A program made the position numbers and the translations under genes. From Actinopolyspora erythraea (GTDB taxonomy: Bacteria > Actinomycetota > Actinomycetes > Mycobacteriales > Pseudonocardiaceae), in the NCBI RefSeq assembly GCF_002263515.1, contig NZ_CP022752.1:5022001-5086000 (forward strand): a stretch of 64,000 nucleotides of DNA, written 5' to 3'. The stretch's first letter is position 1, and every line of letters starts with the position of its first letter. Under the pieces are notes generated by a model. That model was not told the DNA's origin. It saw nothing but the letters and a program-made list of their open reading frames with translations, and did not search any database. Positions 43,384-52,476 of this stretch are shown one piece after another.

Positions 43384-43395
43384 TGGTGTAGACCA
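43384..43395. promoter_or_regulatory. DasR-responsive element (dre)
   Basis: TGGTGTAGACCA differs from the DasR core TGGTCTAGACCA at one base, and the flanking G and A fit the longer consensus. It lies 113 bp upstream of nagA, a known DasR target in Streptomyces. Glucosamine-6-phosphate would be expected to release the repressor. Confidence 0.82.
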
Positions 43396-43507
43396 AAATG
43401 GGGTGGATGTCGCAGGATCGAACCCGAAACCGGAAACGTTCGCCCGGCAACACGGGGCGCCTCCCACGGCACCGACCGCAGCCGCTCCTGGAAGGAACGC
43501 CGACACC

Positions 43508-44683
43508 TTGAGCAACGAAGCAACCGCACCGTCACTGATCGGCGGCAGGATCGTCACCGACGAGGGGGCGCCCCGGGACGGCTGGATCCGCATCGAGCGG
43601 GGGCGGATCGCCGAGATCGGCGAGGGCCCCGTTCCCGGTGGAGCGCCGGACCTCGACGGCCGCTGGATCGTGCCGGGATTCGTGGACATCCACTGCCACG
43701 GAGGCGGGGGCGGCTCGCTGACCAGCCGCGATCAACACCAGATCAGCAGGGCGGTGGACGCGCACCGCGCCCACGGCACCACGACCATGCTGGCCAGCCT
43801 GGTCACGGCCTCGATCCCGCAGCTGCGGGAGCAGATCGAGTCCCTGCTCGAACCGGTGGCGGCGGGCCAGCTCGCCGGGATCCACCTGGAGGGGCCGTTC
43901 CTGTCCGCCGTCCGCTGCGGCGCCCACGACACCGACATGCTCCGCCCACCCGATCCGGAAACCGTGACCGAACTGCTGGAGGCGGGCCGTGGCGCCGTCC
44001 GGATGGTCACGCTGGCTCCGGAGCTCGACGGCGCCGTCGAGGCCGTGAAGCAGCTCTCCGAGGCCGGGGTGATCGCCGCCGTGGGGCACACCGACGCGGT
44101 GGCCGAGCAGGTGCGCCCGGCGGTCGAGGCCGGGGCCACCGTGGCCACCCATCTGTTCAACGGGATGCGGCCGCTGCACCACCGCGAACCCGGCCCGGTG
44201 GGGACCCTGCTGGACGACGAGCGGATCACCGTCGAACTGATCTGCGACATGGTGCATCTGCACCCGACGGTGGCGCGACTGGTAGCCCGCCACGCCGGTC
44301 CCGCCCGCACGGTCGCCGTCACCGACGCGATCAGCGCCACGGAGGCGGGCGACGGCCACTACGAACTGGGCAGCCTGCCGCTGACCGTGACCAACGGCGA
44401 GCCGAGGCTGGCGGACGGTTCGCTGGCGGGCAGCACGCTGACCATGGACACGGCGCTGCGCAACCTGGTGGAGCGCTGCGGCCTGAGCCTGCCGGAGGCG
44501 GTGGCGGCCTGCGCCACGAAACCCGCCGAGCTGCTGGGGCTGTCCGACCGGCTCGGCTCGATCCGCCCCGGCCTGGAGGCCGACCTCGTGGTGCTCGACG
44601 AAGGACTACGACCCCGGCACGTGCTCAAGAGCGGCTCGGTGGTGTCCGGGAACCTCGCCGGCAGCGACCCGGCGGCGAGGTGA
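43508..44683 (+). CDS. nagA: N-acetylglucosamine-6-phosphate deacetylase
   Basis: Removes acetate from GlcNAc-6-phosphate to give GlcN-6-phosphate for glycolysis or peptidoglycan recycling, 391 residues. The amidohydrolase metal site is VDIHCHGGGG near residue 60, with the HLEGPF Glu (near 130), VGHTDA and ATHLFNGMRPLHHREPG His, and the catalytic Asp in VAVTDAIS. The C-terminal LADGSLAGSTLTMD and IRPGLEADLVVLD are family ends. The TTG at 43508 is used because the family begins there; GGAAGGAA stands 11 bases upstream. It is controlled by a DasR box. Confidence 0.95.
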   Translation: MSNEATAPSLIGGRIVTDEGAPRDGWIRIERGRIAEIGEGPVPGGAPDLDGRWIVPGFVDIHCHGGGGGSLTSRDQHQISRAVDAHRAHGTTTMLASLVTASIPQLREQIESLLEPVAAGQLAGIHLEGPFLSAVRCGAHDTDMLRPPDPETVTELLEAGRGAVRMVTLAPELDGAVEAVKQLSEAGVIAAVGHTDAVAEQVRPAVEAGATVATHLFNGMRPLHHREPGPVGTLLDDERITVELICDMVHLHPTVARLVARHAGPARTVAVTDAISATEAGDGHYELGSLPLTVTNGEPRLADGSLAGSTLTMDTALRNLVERCGLSLPEAVAACATKPAELLGLSDRLGSIRPGLEADLVVLDEGLRPRHVLKSGSVVSGNLAGSDPAAR

Positions 44684-44728
44684 GGACCGCCTCCCCCGGG
44701 AAAGCACCCGGGTGCCTACGCTGAGGTC

Positions 44729-44965
44729 ATGAGTACGTCCTCGACCGGCGGGGAACCGGACCCGGAGCGGATGCTCTCCGCGGCGCTGCGCGCCCAGGCG
44801 ACGGGCAACGCCACCCCGGAGACCCGCGAAGCACCCGGCTCGGAGCCGCCGCGGCGGTCGGAGCGGTCGGAACCGCGACGCCTACCGGTGCTCGGCGTGC
44901 TGCTCTACGCCCTGCTGCTGGGAATCGTGGTCGGCGGGGTCGCGGGCGTGGTCTCGCTGCTCTGA
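44729..44965 (+). CDS. Small tail-anchored membrane protein
   Basis: 78 residues: a hydrophilic N-terminal part with PERMLSAALRAQATG and Pro/Arg-rich linker, then one C-terminal membrane helix, VLGVLLYALLLGIVVGGVAG. The ATG at 44729 has GAGG only two bases upstream, a poor spacing. The start LSAALRAQATG resembles the head of other actinomycete small membrane proteins. It is next to, and convergent with, the DUF368 gene. No function is known. Confidence 0.6.
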   Translation: MSTSSTGGEPDPERMLSAALRAQATGNATPETREAPGSEPPRRSERSEPRRLPVLGVLLYALLLGIVVGGVAGVVSLL

Positions 44966-45013
44966 GCCCGCCCGCCGGCCGCTCCACGGTCGCCGGGGGC
45001 GTCCGTCCCCGGT

Positions 45014-45952
45014 TCACCCCACCCGCGAGATCCGCTCGGTGGGTTCGTCGTCGGTCCGCCCGTTGCGCAGCGCCAGGTGCTCGATCACCAGGACCGCCGT
45101 CACCAGCGCCACCCCCAGCAGGAAGAACAGCACCGTCACCCCGACGCCGTCCGAGGGGGCCAGCAGCTCGCGCTGCTCGGTCTGCCACGGCCACAGCGCG
45201 CGCAGGCAACCGGCCATGAGGCCGGTCATCACGACCAGCGTGATCCGCCTGCGGTGTTCCAGCAGCCACTGCAGCAGCTTGACGAACAGCGCCAGGCCGA
45301 TGACCGCGCCCAGCGCGAAGGTCGCGATGTAGCCGAGGTCCCTGTCGTTGAGGGCCGAGATCGTCGTCTCGTAGAGGCCGAACGAGAGCAGGAAGAAGGA
45401 GCCGGAGACCCCGGGCAGCACCAGGGCGCAGACCGCCACGGCGGCCGCCAGCGCGACGAACAGCGGGTTGGGCGAGACCGAGGTGGGCGGCAGGCTCGTG
45501 AGCCCGAAGGCCAGCGCGGCGACCACGACGGCGGTGACGACCTCGGAGGCGCGCCAGCGCCCGCCGATCATGGAGATGGGCACCCACAGCGAGGCGAGCA
45601 CCAGCCCGAGGAACACCGCGCGCGAGGACACCGGGTGGTCGTGCAGCACCGGCTCCAGCAGTTTCGCGGCGATCAGCGCGGCGCACACCAACCCGATCAG
45701 AGCGGGCAGCACCACGTCCCAGCGCACGCGCCGGAACTCGGCGGCTGCCCGGGAGAACCCCGCGCCGCGCGGCACGTCGGCCACGGCCAGCCGCAGCGCG
45801 CTGAGCAGATGTCCGGCGGATCCGATCAGTGCTTCGTAGATTCCGGTGACCAGGGCGATCGTCCCACCGCTGACCCCGGGGACGACCTCGGCGGTGCCGA
45901 TGAGCGCACCGCGGACCAGGTTCGCTAGATACGCGCGCAACGAGTTGAGCAT
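45014..45952 (-). CDS. DUF368 polytopic membrane protein (PopT-like)
   Basis: 312 residues with about eight to nine membrane segments. The family signature is RGALIGTAEVVPGVSGGTIALVTGIYE at the start (residues 12-40 contain the internal repeat) and its second copy LVLPGVSGSFFLLSFGLYE around residue 185. DUF368 proteins of Gram-positive bacteria (PopT) have been shown to recycle undecaprenyl phosphate across the membrane, so the same role in cell-wall synthesis is likely. ATG 45952 is chosen by fit to the family; a longer start at 45988 is possible. The ribosome-binding site is not decisive. Confidence 0.85.
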   Translation of the reverse strand: MLNSLRAYLANLVRGALIGTAEVVPGVSGGTIALVTGIYEALIGSAGHLLSALRLAVADVPRGAGFSRAAAEFRRVRWDVVLPALIGLVCAALIAAKLLEPVLHDHPVSSRAVFLGLVLASLWVPISMIGGRWRASEVVTAVVVAALAFGLTSLPPTSVSPNPLFVALAAAVAVCALVLPGVSGSFFLLSFGLYETTISALNDRDLGYIATFALGAVIGLALFVKLLQWLLEHRRRITLVVMTGLMAGCLRALWPWQTEQRELLAPSDGVGVTVLFFLLGVALVTAVLVIEHLALRNGRTDDEPTERISRVG

Positions 45953-46169
45953 GACCTGCTTTTCATTGTCGGACACTGAGAGAACCAACGACGGCGCAGC
46001 CGGGAGCGAGTTCGCGCCGGAGAGGTCCGGCGGGAGGGGTTCGCCCGGTTCGCGTGAGCACGACCCTACCGACCGGCCTCATGATGCCACCCGTGCGTGA
46101 TCCAAAGCTCTCCAGGTGGAGCCCGCCGCTGACGCCCGCCCGTGGGCCGGGCGGTTGGGGCGCCGGAGT

Positions 46170-46898
46170 TCACCACGCGTTCTCCAGCCGGGCGTGCTGC
46201 CGGATCCAGGTGTGCATGACGATTCCGGAGGCGACCCCGGCGTTGATCGACCGCGTGGAACCGAACTGGGCTATGGAGACCACCAGGTCGGCTATCCGGC
46301 GGGAGTCCTCGCCGAGTCCGGGGCCCTCCTGCCCGAACAGCAGCACGCAGTCGGCGGGCAGGGCGACTCGTTCGATCGGGGTGGCGCCGGGCGTGTTGTC
46401 CACCGCGACCACGCGCAGCGAGTGCTCGTCGGCGTAGGAGCGCAGCTCGTCGAGGTCCGGGTGGTGGCGCACGTGCTGGTAGCGGTCGGTGACCATCGCC
46501 CCGCGCCGGTTCCACCGCCTGCGGCCGACGATGTGAACCTCCCGCGCGGCGAAGGCGTTGGCGGTGCGCACGACCGTTCCGATGTTGTGGTCGTGCTGGA
46601 AGTTCTCGATCGCGACGTGGAAGCCGTGCCGCCGCCGGTCCAGGTCGGCCACGATGGCCGGACGGCGCCAGTAGCGGTAGTGGTCCACCACGTTGCGGCT
46701 GTCACCGTGTTCCAGCAGCTCGGGGTCGTAGCGCTCGTCGGTGGGCCACTCCCCCTCCCATGGGCCGACACCGACCTGGGCTCCCCACTCGGTCGGCCCC
46801 GGTTCGGCCGCCTGCCGGTCGGGGTCGCCGGCGGCGGTCGCTCGGTGCTCGTCCTCGGGGACGGCCCGGTGCTGTCGGGCGGGGTCTTCGGAACTCAC
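46170..46898 (-). CDS. TrmH/SpoU-family RNA 2'-O-methyltransferase
   Basis: 242 residues with the SPOUT trefoil-knot motifs: motif 1 DHNIGTVVRTANAFAAREV (about 105-125), motif 2 LLFGQEGPGLGED, motif 3 QFGSTRSINAGVASGIVMHTW. A 40-residue polar N-terminal extension precedes the domain. It methylates the 2' oxygen of a tRNA or rRNA nucleotide. The GTG at 46898 follows GAGGAG. It is next to pyrE on the same strand, as in mycobacteria. Confidence 0.92.
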   Translation of the reverse strand: MSSEDPARQHRAVPEDEHRATAAGDPDRQAAEPGPTEWGAQVGVGPWEGEWPTDERYDPELLEHGDSRNVVDHYRYWRRPAIVADLDRRRHGFHVAIENFQHDHNIGTVVRTANAFAAREVHIVGRRRWNRRGAMVTDRYQHVRHHPDLDELRSYADEHSLRVVAVDNTPGATPIERVALPADCVLLFGQEGPGLGEDSRRIADLVVSIAQFGSTRSINAGVASGIVMHTWIRQHARLENAW

Positions 46899-47028
46899 CG
46901 GGACTCCTCGTTCTCGTCGGGGGTGCCGGGGCCGTTTCGGGCTCCGCTCCCGCCGCCCGCACGGTCCACCCCCGGCGGGGCCGGACCGCGCCGGGTGCCC
47001 GGCGGGAGCGGTGGGCGGGTCCCGCGTC

Positions 47029-47607
47029 TCACTCCAGCCCCAGGTCGGCCAGCCCGAGCAACGTGCGGTACGGCAGCCCCGCGGCTTCGATGGCCTCGCG
47101 GGCTCCGGTGTCCCGGTCCACCACCGTGGCGACCCCGACGATCTCGGCGCCTTCTTCCCGGAGGGCTTCGACGGCGGTGAGCACGCTCTCTCCGGTGGTC
47201 GAGGTGTCCTCCACGGCCAGTACGCGGCGGCCGGAGACGTCGGGGCCCTCGATGCGGCGCTGCATGCCGTGCCGCTTGGTGTTCTTGCGCACCACGAACG
47301 CGTCCACGGGATCTCCGGAGGCGTGCAGCACGGCGGTGGCCACCGGGTCGGCGCCGAGGGTGAGACCGCCCACGGCGGTGTAGTTCCAGTCGGCGGTCAG
47401 CTGCCGGAGCAGCGCTCCGATCAGCGGGGCGGCCTCGTGGTGCAGTGTCGCTCTGCGCAGGTCCACGTAGTAGTCGGCCTGTCGTCCCGAGGACAGCGTG
47501 ACTGGCTCGTGGACCACCGTGAGATCCCGGACGAGGCGGGCGAGCTGGTCGCGACGTTGCTGGTCAACGGTAGTGTGCGCGGGTCGTTCCTCCACGGCGG
47601 GCAGCAT
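47029..47607 (-). CDS. pyrE: Orotate phosphoribosyltransferase
   Basis: Transfers orotate to PRPP in pyrimidine synthesis, 192 residues. The type I PRT core includes TLSSGRQADYYVDLRRATLHHEA's S-G-R-x-x-x-Y-Y, GGLTLGADPVATAV, FVVRKNTKRHG and the PRPP loop VLAVEDTSTTGESVL. ATG 47607 is chosen; the first 20 residues are variable, and the frame is open to 47646. It is followed by the TrmH gene after 130 bp on the same strand. No other pyrimidine gene is in the window. Confidence 0.95.
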   Translation of the reverse strand: MLPAVEERPAHTTVDQQRRDQLARLVRDLTVVHEPVTLSSGRQADYYVDLRRATLHHEAAPLIGALLRQLTADWNYTAVGGLTLGADPVATAVLHASGDPVDAFVVRKNTKRHGMQRRIEGPDVSGRRVLAVEDTSTTGESVLTAVEALREEGAEIVGVATVVDRDTGAREAIEAAGLPYRTLLGLADLGLE

Positions 47608-47768
47608 ACCGCGCCGATGGGTGACCTTTTGGGCCGCTGCCGGCACAGCTTTCCATCAAATTACCCCATGCGGCGGCCGATTATCGCCACGAACTAATAA
47701 TCTCACCCAATCGTGTGTACAAATAGGGATGCGTTTCGAAAAAAGAACCAAGGGTTAATATTCCCGCC

Positions 47769-48266
47769 ATGACATCAATCGCCGAAGTCCGCCCCATCAA
47801 GAACAGCGACGTCCCGGAAATACTCGAACTGGGCGAGGAGCTTTTCGACACCTCTGTCTTTCCGTACAGCATGTGGTCGCTGAGCGCCATCGCCAAACAC
47901 CTTGATCAACAACCGGAGGCCTGCCACGTGGCCGAGGCGGGAACGCTCAAGGTCGGATTCGTGCTGGCATCGATGCCGTTTTTCGACAGGAAGGACTGGG
48001 GTTACGTCGAATGGATCGCGCTGCGCCCCGATTTCCGGGGAAGGGCGCTGGCGACCGAACTGGGCGACGCCAGCCTCCGGGCGCTGTACCGCTCGGGGGC
48101 GAACCGGGTGGTGGCCGACATCGACGCCTCCAACCGGGAGTCCAAGCTGCTGGCGCGCTCGATGGGGTTCACCGAGCTGACCACGGTGACCCTGTTCGCC
48201 GGGCCGAGCCTGGACTGGGTCAAGTCTCCCGAGCGGGGCGAGAAGGTCCTCAGCGGCGAGGCCTGA
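47769..48266 (+). CDS. GNAT-family N-acetyltransferase
   Basis: 165 residues of the GCN5 acetyltransferase fold. Motif A is VEWIALRPDFRGRALATELGD, with R/Q-x-x-G-x-A binding acetyl-CoA, and motif B is SNRESKLLARSMGFTEL. The first half is unusually AT-rich and its codon use is less biased, which hints at transfer or recent arrival. The ATG at 47769 has no good ribosome-binding site; TTAATATT 8-15 bases upstream could be a -10 box, so the mRNA may be leaderless. The substrate is unknown. Confidence 0.85.
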   Translation: MTSIAEVRPIKNSDVPEILELGEELFDTSVFPYSMWSLSAIAKHLDQQPEACHVAEAGTLKVGFVLASMPFFDRKDWGYVEWIALRPDFRGRALATELGDASLRALYRSGANRVVADIDASNRESKLLARSMGFTELTTVTLFAGPSLDWVKSPERGEKVLSGEA

Positions 48267-48432
48267 CCGGCGGCACCGGCCCTCGGAGGTCGCGGTTCGT
48301 GGTCCCCGTCCCCGCGCGGCGACCACGGGCCGGAGGGCAGGCGCACGTCCCCGACCCGGAACCCGCGCGGCGGACGAGGCGGACCGGTACCGGCCGGTGG
48401 TGGATCTCCGGCCGGGCCGGTCCGCCCGGCGG

Positions 48433-48486
48433 CAGCGGCCGCTCGGCAGGGGCCGCTCGGCAGGGGCGGTCGGCAGGGGCGGTCGG
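48433..48486. repeat. Tandem 13-14-bp minisatellite
   Basis: Four units in a row: CAGCGGCCGCTCGG, CAGGGGCCGCTCGG, CAGGGGCGGTCGG and CAGGGGCGGTCGG. It lies between the convergent GNAT and methyltransferase genes. Confidence 0.7.
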
Positions 48487-48512
48487 CGACGAGCCGCTCG
48501 GGGTGGGGACGC

Positions 48513-49370
48513 TCAGCTCGGGAACAGCACTTCGTCCCGGCGCAGCGTGAGGATCATGATCCCGACCTCGGGAAGCTCGCGCCAGGCGCTGACGGTGGCG
48601 ATCGCGCGCTCGGCCAGTTCGGCTCCCAGCACACGTTCGATCTCGTCCCAGCCGTCGCGCAACCGGCGCAGCGCCCTCGGCCAGGTGGGCATCGTGTTCT
48701 CGGTGATGTCGACGAACTCCACCGGTGACAGCCCGGCGGCGTTGGCGAGCTCGACGTGTCGTTGGAGCGTATCGAGCGAGACGGCCTGGATCAGCTCGTA
48801 GTACTCGGCGGTTCGGTGGCGCAGCCGTTCACTGGCCGGGACTCGCGCGAAGGGGGCCTCCAGCACGAGACGTCCGCCGGGGCGCAGCAGGCGGGCCATG
48901 CTGGGCAGCAGTTCCGCCAGTTCGAAGTGCGGGGAGGACTCCAGCGACATCACCGCATCGAAGGCCCCCGGGCGGAACGGCGGGTTGAGCGCGTCCGCGT
49001 ACTCGAAGGAGACGTAGTGCGAGACCCCGCTCGCGCTGGCATGGGTGGCAGCTTCCCGCAGCGCACGGCGGTTGACGTCGATGCCGGTGACGTCGGCTCC
49101 GGTGCGGAGCCCGGCCGAGACGGCCGGACGGCCGTTGCCGCAGCCCAGATCCAGCACCCGGTCGCCCGGGCCCACGCCGAGTTTGTCGGTCACGAATTCC
49201 GTCAGCCGACGGGAAGCGTCCTCCAGGGAACTGTCATCCTCGCTGTCGTACCAGTACCCGTTGTGCAGATCGGGCCCCCAGTACTTTTCGGCCAACGGTG
49301 CGAACCGTTCGTAGGCTTCCTCGATACCGGTCGCTGGAAGCGCCGATCCCAATCCGGTTCGGTTTGACAT
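48513..49370 (-). CDS. SAM-dependent methyltransferase
   Basis: 285 residues. The class I motif I is VLDLGCGNGRPAV near residue 95, motif post-I is VTGIDVN, motif II is FDAVMSLESSPHF and motif III LLRPGGRLVL. The N-terminal EAYERFAPLAEKYWG and LHNGYWYDSEDD segment resembles methyltransferases of glycosylated antibiotics and small sugars (RebM-like) and the UbiE group. ATG 49370 has GGAG seven bases upstream. It stands alone, so no pathway is implied. Confidence 0.82.
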   Translation of the reverse strand: MSNRTGLGSALPATGIEEAYERFAPLAEKYWGPDLHNGYWYDSEDDSSLEDASRRLTEFVTDKLGVGPGDRVLDLGCGNGRPAVSAGLRTGADVTGIDVNRRALREAATHASASGVSHYVSFEYADALNPPFRPGAFDAVMSLESSPHFELAELLPSMARLLRPGGRLVLEAPFARVPASERLRHRTAEYYELIQAVSLDTLQRHVELANAAGLSPVEFVDITENTMPTWPRALRRLRDGWDEIERVLGAELAERAIATVSAWRELPEVGIMILTLRRDEVLFPS

Positions 49371-49630
49371 GTCGTGTCTCCGGTTCTCGGTGAAACTCGT
49401 TGCCGAATGACTCCTGAAAAGATGACAGCCTTCCGGAAACCGTGTCGGTGGGTGACGCTCGCGGAAGTCGTCCGGAGCACTCCTCGCGGGACAAAACACC
49501 CAGGACTTCCGGTGATGTTGTCACCGCGGAGAAAGTAGCAGTACTTCCGAGCGGACGTGTTACCACACCCGGGGGAACACGACATGACCAATTTTCATTT
49601 TTAGTGCTCCGCGTGCGGCGAGCCGCCGGG

Positions 49631-49695
49631 CCGGGCGCGGAACCGGACGCCGGGCCGGGCGCCGACTCGGGCGCGGACTCGGGCGCGGAACCGGG
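49631..49695. repeat. Tandem 12-bp minisatellite
   Basis: Five and a half units of the type TCGGGCGCGGAC / CCGGGCGCGGAA, from 49631 to 49695. It lies between the SDR and methyltransferase genes in a 497-bp gap with no gene. A plus-strand frame reads it as GADSGADSGAEPG, but without a ribosome-binding site or homology. Confidence 0.7.
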
Positions 49696-49867
49696 AACGA
49701 CGAGGGCGCCGCTCCCACGGCTCGCCCACCTCGCGGGATTCGCCGAAGCCGGCTCGTTCGGGGGACCGGCGGCGCGGTGCCCGCGCGATGCCGGTCCCGC
49801 CGGAGCCGGAGCGCGGCGGTTCCGCCGCCCCGAGGGTGCGGAGCGGACGGGCGGGAGGTTCGGCCGG

Positions 49868-50641
49868 TCAGGTACGTCCCGGGGCGGTGCGGGTCACCAC
49901 GAACCGCTGCAACCGGTTCGGGATCAGTTTGCCTAGGGCGACCACGGCCTTGTACTGCGCGCCCGGGATCGAGACGGTGCGGCCGCGGCGCAGGTCGCGC
50001 AGCGCCTCGTGCACCAGCGTGTCCGCGTCCAGCCAGAACACCTTGGGCAGCCCGCTCATCTCCAGCTGGGCCCGCTGGTGGAACTCGGTGCGGGTGAAGC
50101 CCGGGCACAGCGCCATGACCCGCACGCCCGTTCCCGCCAGCGAGGCGGAGAGGCCCTCGGAGAACGTGGTGACCCAGGCCTTGGTGGCCGAGTAGGTGGA
50201 ACCGGACATGGCGAAGAAACCGGCCACACTGGACACGTTGATCACGTCGCCGCGCCCGAGGTCGCGCATCACCGGGACCACGGCGCGGGTCAGTCGCAGC
50301 ACCGCGGTGACGTTGAGGTCCACCTGTTGCCGCAGGGTCTCGGGGTCGGTGTCCCAGAAGGCGCCCGAGGTGCCGAACCCGGCGTTGTTCACCAGCAGGT
50401 CGATCGGCCTGGTCGCGTCGCCGAGGCGTCGCTCCACCCCGGCGAGCTCCTCCTCGCGGGTGAGGTCGGCGGGCAGCTGCTCGGTGGCGGTACCGTGGCG
50501 GTCGCGCAGGAACTCGGCCAGCGAGGCCAGCCGCTCGGAGTCACGGGCGACGAGCACCAGGTCGTAGCCCTCTGCCGCGAGCCTGCGGGCGAAAGCTCGC
50601 CCGATGCCGGCGGTGGCGCCGGTTACGAGAGCGGTAGACAT
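49868..50641 (-). CDS. Short-chain dehydrogenase/reductase
   Basis: 257-residue SDR. The cofactor motif is [13 protein letters not shown] at residues 6-18, the NNAG motif is LLVNNAGFG, and the catalytic triad is Ser in NVSSVAGFF and YSATK. The position of Asp/Arg after strand 2 ([10 protein letters not shown]) favours NADP(H). The C-terminal part has [22 protein letters not shown] and a basic end. Related actinomycete proteins are called SDR family oxidoreductases of unknown substrate. The ATG is at 50641. Confidence 0.9.
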   Translation of the reverse strand: MSTALVTGATAGIGRAFARRLAAEGYDLVLVARDSERLASLAEFLRDRHGTATEQLPADLTREEELAGVERRLGDATRPIDLLVNNAGFGTSGAFWDTDPETLRQQVDLNVTAVLRLTRAVVPVMRDLGRGDVINVSSVAGFFAMSGSTYSATKAWVTTFSEGLSASLAGTGVRVMALCPGFTRTEFHQRAQLEMSGLPKVFWLDADTLVHEALRDLRRGRTVSIPGAQYKAVVALGKLIPNRLQRFVVTRTAPGRT

Positions 50642-50782
50642 GCCCCGAACCCTACCCGCGAGTCACCGCGAGTCCCGCCGTCGCCGAAGTCTCCCGGCAC
50701 GGCCGTGGGGAGTTCGGAGGCGGCGGGCCGGGTGATGGGAAGGCGGGTGCGGGAGACAGGAGAATCACTCCTGATCAATCGC

Positions 50783-51115
50783 GGGCCGCCTCCACGGAAG
50801 TGGAGAGCACGCCAGGACGTACACCGGCACCATCGAGAAGTACGGTCCACCTCCACGCACGTGGAGAGCACGTCCGGCGGGGTCACGCACTCGCACCTGG
50901 TGACGGTCCACCTCCACGCACGTGGAGAGCACCCAATGACGTGAACCCCGCCTGGCGCGCATCGCGGTCCACCTCCACGCACGTGGAGAGCACGGGAACG
51001 ACAGGGCCATGAAGATGGACCGGGCCGGTCCACCTCCACGCACGTGGAGAGCACGCCGGGCTCGTCAATCGCGACTACGAAGAGGACGGTCCACCTCCAC
51101 GCACGTGGAGAGCAC
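50783..51115 (-). CRISPR. CRISPR array 1, type I-E-like repeat, 6 repeats
   Basis: Repeats start at 50783, 50844, 50905, 50966, 51027 and 51088, exactly 61 bp apart, with 28-29-bp repeats and 32-33-bp spacers. Read on the minus strand, the repeat opens GTGCTCTCCACG, has a CGTGGAG arm, and ends GGTGGACCG, the type I-E pattern of actinomycetes. The palindrome is CTCCACG/CGTGGAG with loop CA. The leftmost repeat (50783) is degenerate, so the leader is on the right and transcription runs leftward. All spacers are unique within the window. No cas gene is nearby. Confidence 0.97.
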
Positions 51116-51248
51116 CCTCTGCGACCTGCGACGTTACAACCGCCGCTGCACGTTTTCACACCACCACGACATCAGGGCACCACCCCTCGACCGTGGGCTC
51201 GGCACTTCTCGATCCACTCAGGACAGGAGCCATCGTAGCCTCGGCAAC
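51116..51248 (-). promoter_or_regulatory. Leader of CRISPR array 1
   Basis: The 133 bp to the right of the last perfect repeat closely match the flank of array 2 (52933-53064). They begin CCTCTGCGACCTGCGACGTT, include GCACGTTTTCACACCACC, and end GGAGCCATCGTAGCCTCGGC. A conserved flank next to the non-degenerate end identifies it as the leader with the promoter. Confidence 0.85.
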
Positions 51249-51550
51249 GAACCCAACCGACACCTCGATCTACCTACACGCGGAGGCGAGCCGAAGAGCC
51301 GCCGCGTGACACTCACGCACCCGAGGACGCGGGCGGACAGCTGGAACACAACCACACCGAAGAAATCCCACGGGCAACCGGACGACTCCACACCAACCCC
51401 ACCCCAAGCGGCCCCGTTGACACTCCGAATACATCAGAGCCGCGCGAGAAACCGGAGCGGCCAGAGTTCGCGACGATATTCGAGCTCTGGCCGACCGGAT
51501 ACGTCATCATCGAGGTGTCGCGGCTGTCGCCGATCTGCTAGACCAGCTCC

Positions 51551-52432
51551 ATGACGATCACCACGGCTGAGATTGAGGCCCGCGCGATGCGTCACGCGAT
51601 CGCGCTGTCGGCATGGGGACGCGGTACGACCAGCCCGAATCCTCCGGTGGGGTGCGTGGTGCTCGACAGCGACGGGCGGTCGGTCGGGCAGGGCTGGCAT
51701 CGCCGGAAAGGCGAGCCCCACGCCGAGGCCCACGCCCTCGCCCAGGCGGGACGCGCCGCCGCTGGCGGGACCGCCGTGGTCACCCTCGAACCCTGCTGCC
51801 ACCACGGACACACCCCGCCCTGCCATCGGGCACTGATCGAGGCGGGGATCGCCCGCGTGGTCATCGCCGTCCTCGACCCGACCTCCCGAGGACGCGGCGG
51901 TGCCGCCCTGCTGCACGAGGCCGGAATCGGGGTGGCCGTGGGCTTCCTCGCCGAAGAAGCCCACCTGGTGCTCGGCCCGTGGCTGGCCGCGCTGGAGCGG
52001 CAGCGCCCCGTGCTCACCTGGGGCTGTTCCCTCACCCCGCGAGGAACCCTGACAAGCGATGCCACAGCCCTGCCACGCGAGATCGACACCCTCGTCCACG
52101 ACGACACAACCGCGACCACCGCCACCGAGTGGCCCACCTCCAGGCCGCTGTTCACACTGCCGAACGATCCGCACCACGCCCTCGACGCGCTCCACCACGA
52201 CGGAACCCGAACCGCCGGACTGGCCGTGGACCACGTGACAGCCCAGCCGTACCTCGACACCGGCCTGATCGACCACATCGAGGCCCACAGCGCACACGAA
52301 GCGGCACACCTTCCGAACCTGCCCGACGGATACCGACTGGCCCAGATCTCACACCTGAACAACGGCCTCCGACTGTCCCTGAGCAGAAACAGCACGAACG
52401 CCCAAACCCCCAGCCCCAGTTCTCAGCGCTGA
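51551..52432 (+). CDS. RibD-like deaminase with a degenerate reductase domain
   Basis: 293 residues. The N-terminal deaminase domain is intact: MRHAIALSAWGRGTTSPNPPVG, the zinc and catalytic HAEAHAL (about residue 57), and the two zinc Cys in EPCCHHGHTPPC, then RVVIAVLDPT and GRGGAALLHEAGI. The C-terminal half aligns in position with the RibD reductase (RPVLTWGCSLTPRG), but the usual DGRxA and later nucleotide-binding motifs are absent, so it may not reduce. It stands between two CRISPR arrays, starting 303 bp after leader 1. A riboflavin gene would normally sit with ribA/ribB/ribH; none is here. No good ribosome-binding site. Confidence 0.8.
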   Translation: MTITTAEIEARAMRHAIALSAWGRGTTSPNPPVGCVVLDSDGRSVGQGWHRRKGEPHAEAHALAQAGRAAAGGTAVVTLEPCCHHGHTPPCHRALIEAGIARVVIAVLDPTSRGRGGAALLHEAGIGVAVGFLAEEAHLVLGPWLAALERQRPVLTWGCSLTPRGTLTSDATALPREIDTLVHDDTTATTATEWPTSRPLFTLPNDPHHALDALHHDGTRTAGLAVDHVTAQPYLDTGLIDHIEAHSAHEAAHLPNLPDGYRLAQISHLNNGLRLSLSRNSTNAQTPSPSSQR

Positions 52433-52476
52433 GCCACGACACCCGCCCTCTCGCCCCGGGCAGATTCCACAAAACA

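Noticed and set aside
43397..43430. tRNA-like GGATCGAACCC segment
   Set aside because: No acceptor stem, anticodon arm or D arm could be fitted around it.
49442..49936. 164-codon plus-strand frame with GADSGADSGAEPG
   Set aside because: It reads through a minisatellite, lacks a ribosome-binding site and overlaps the SDR gene on the other strand.
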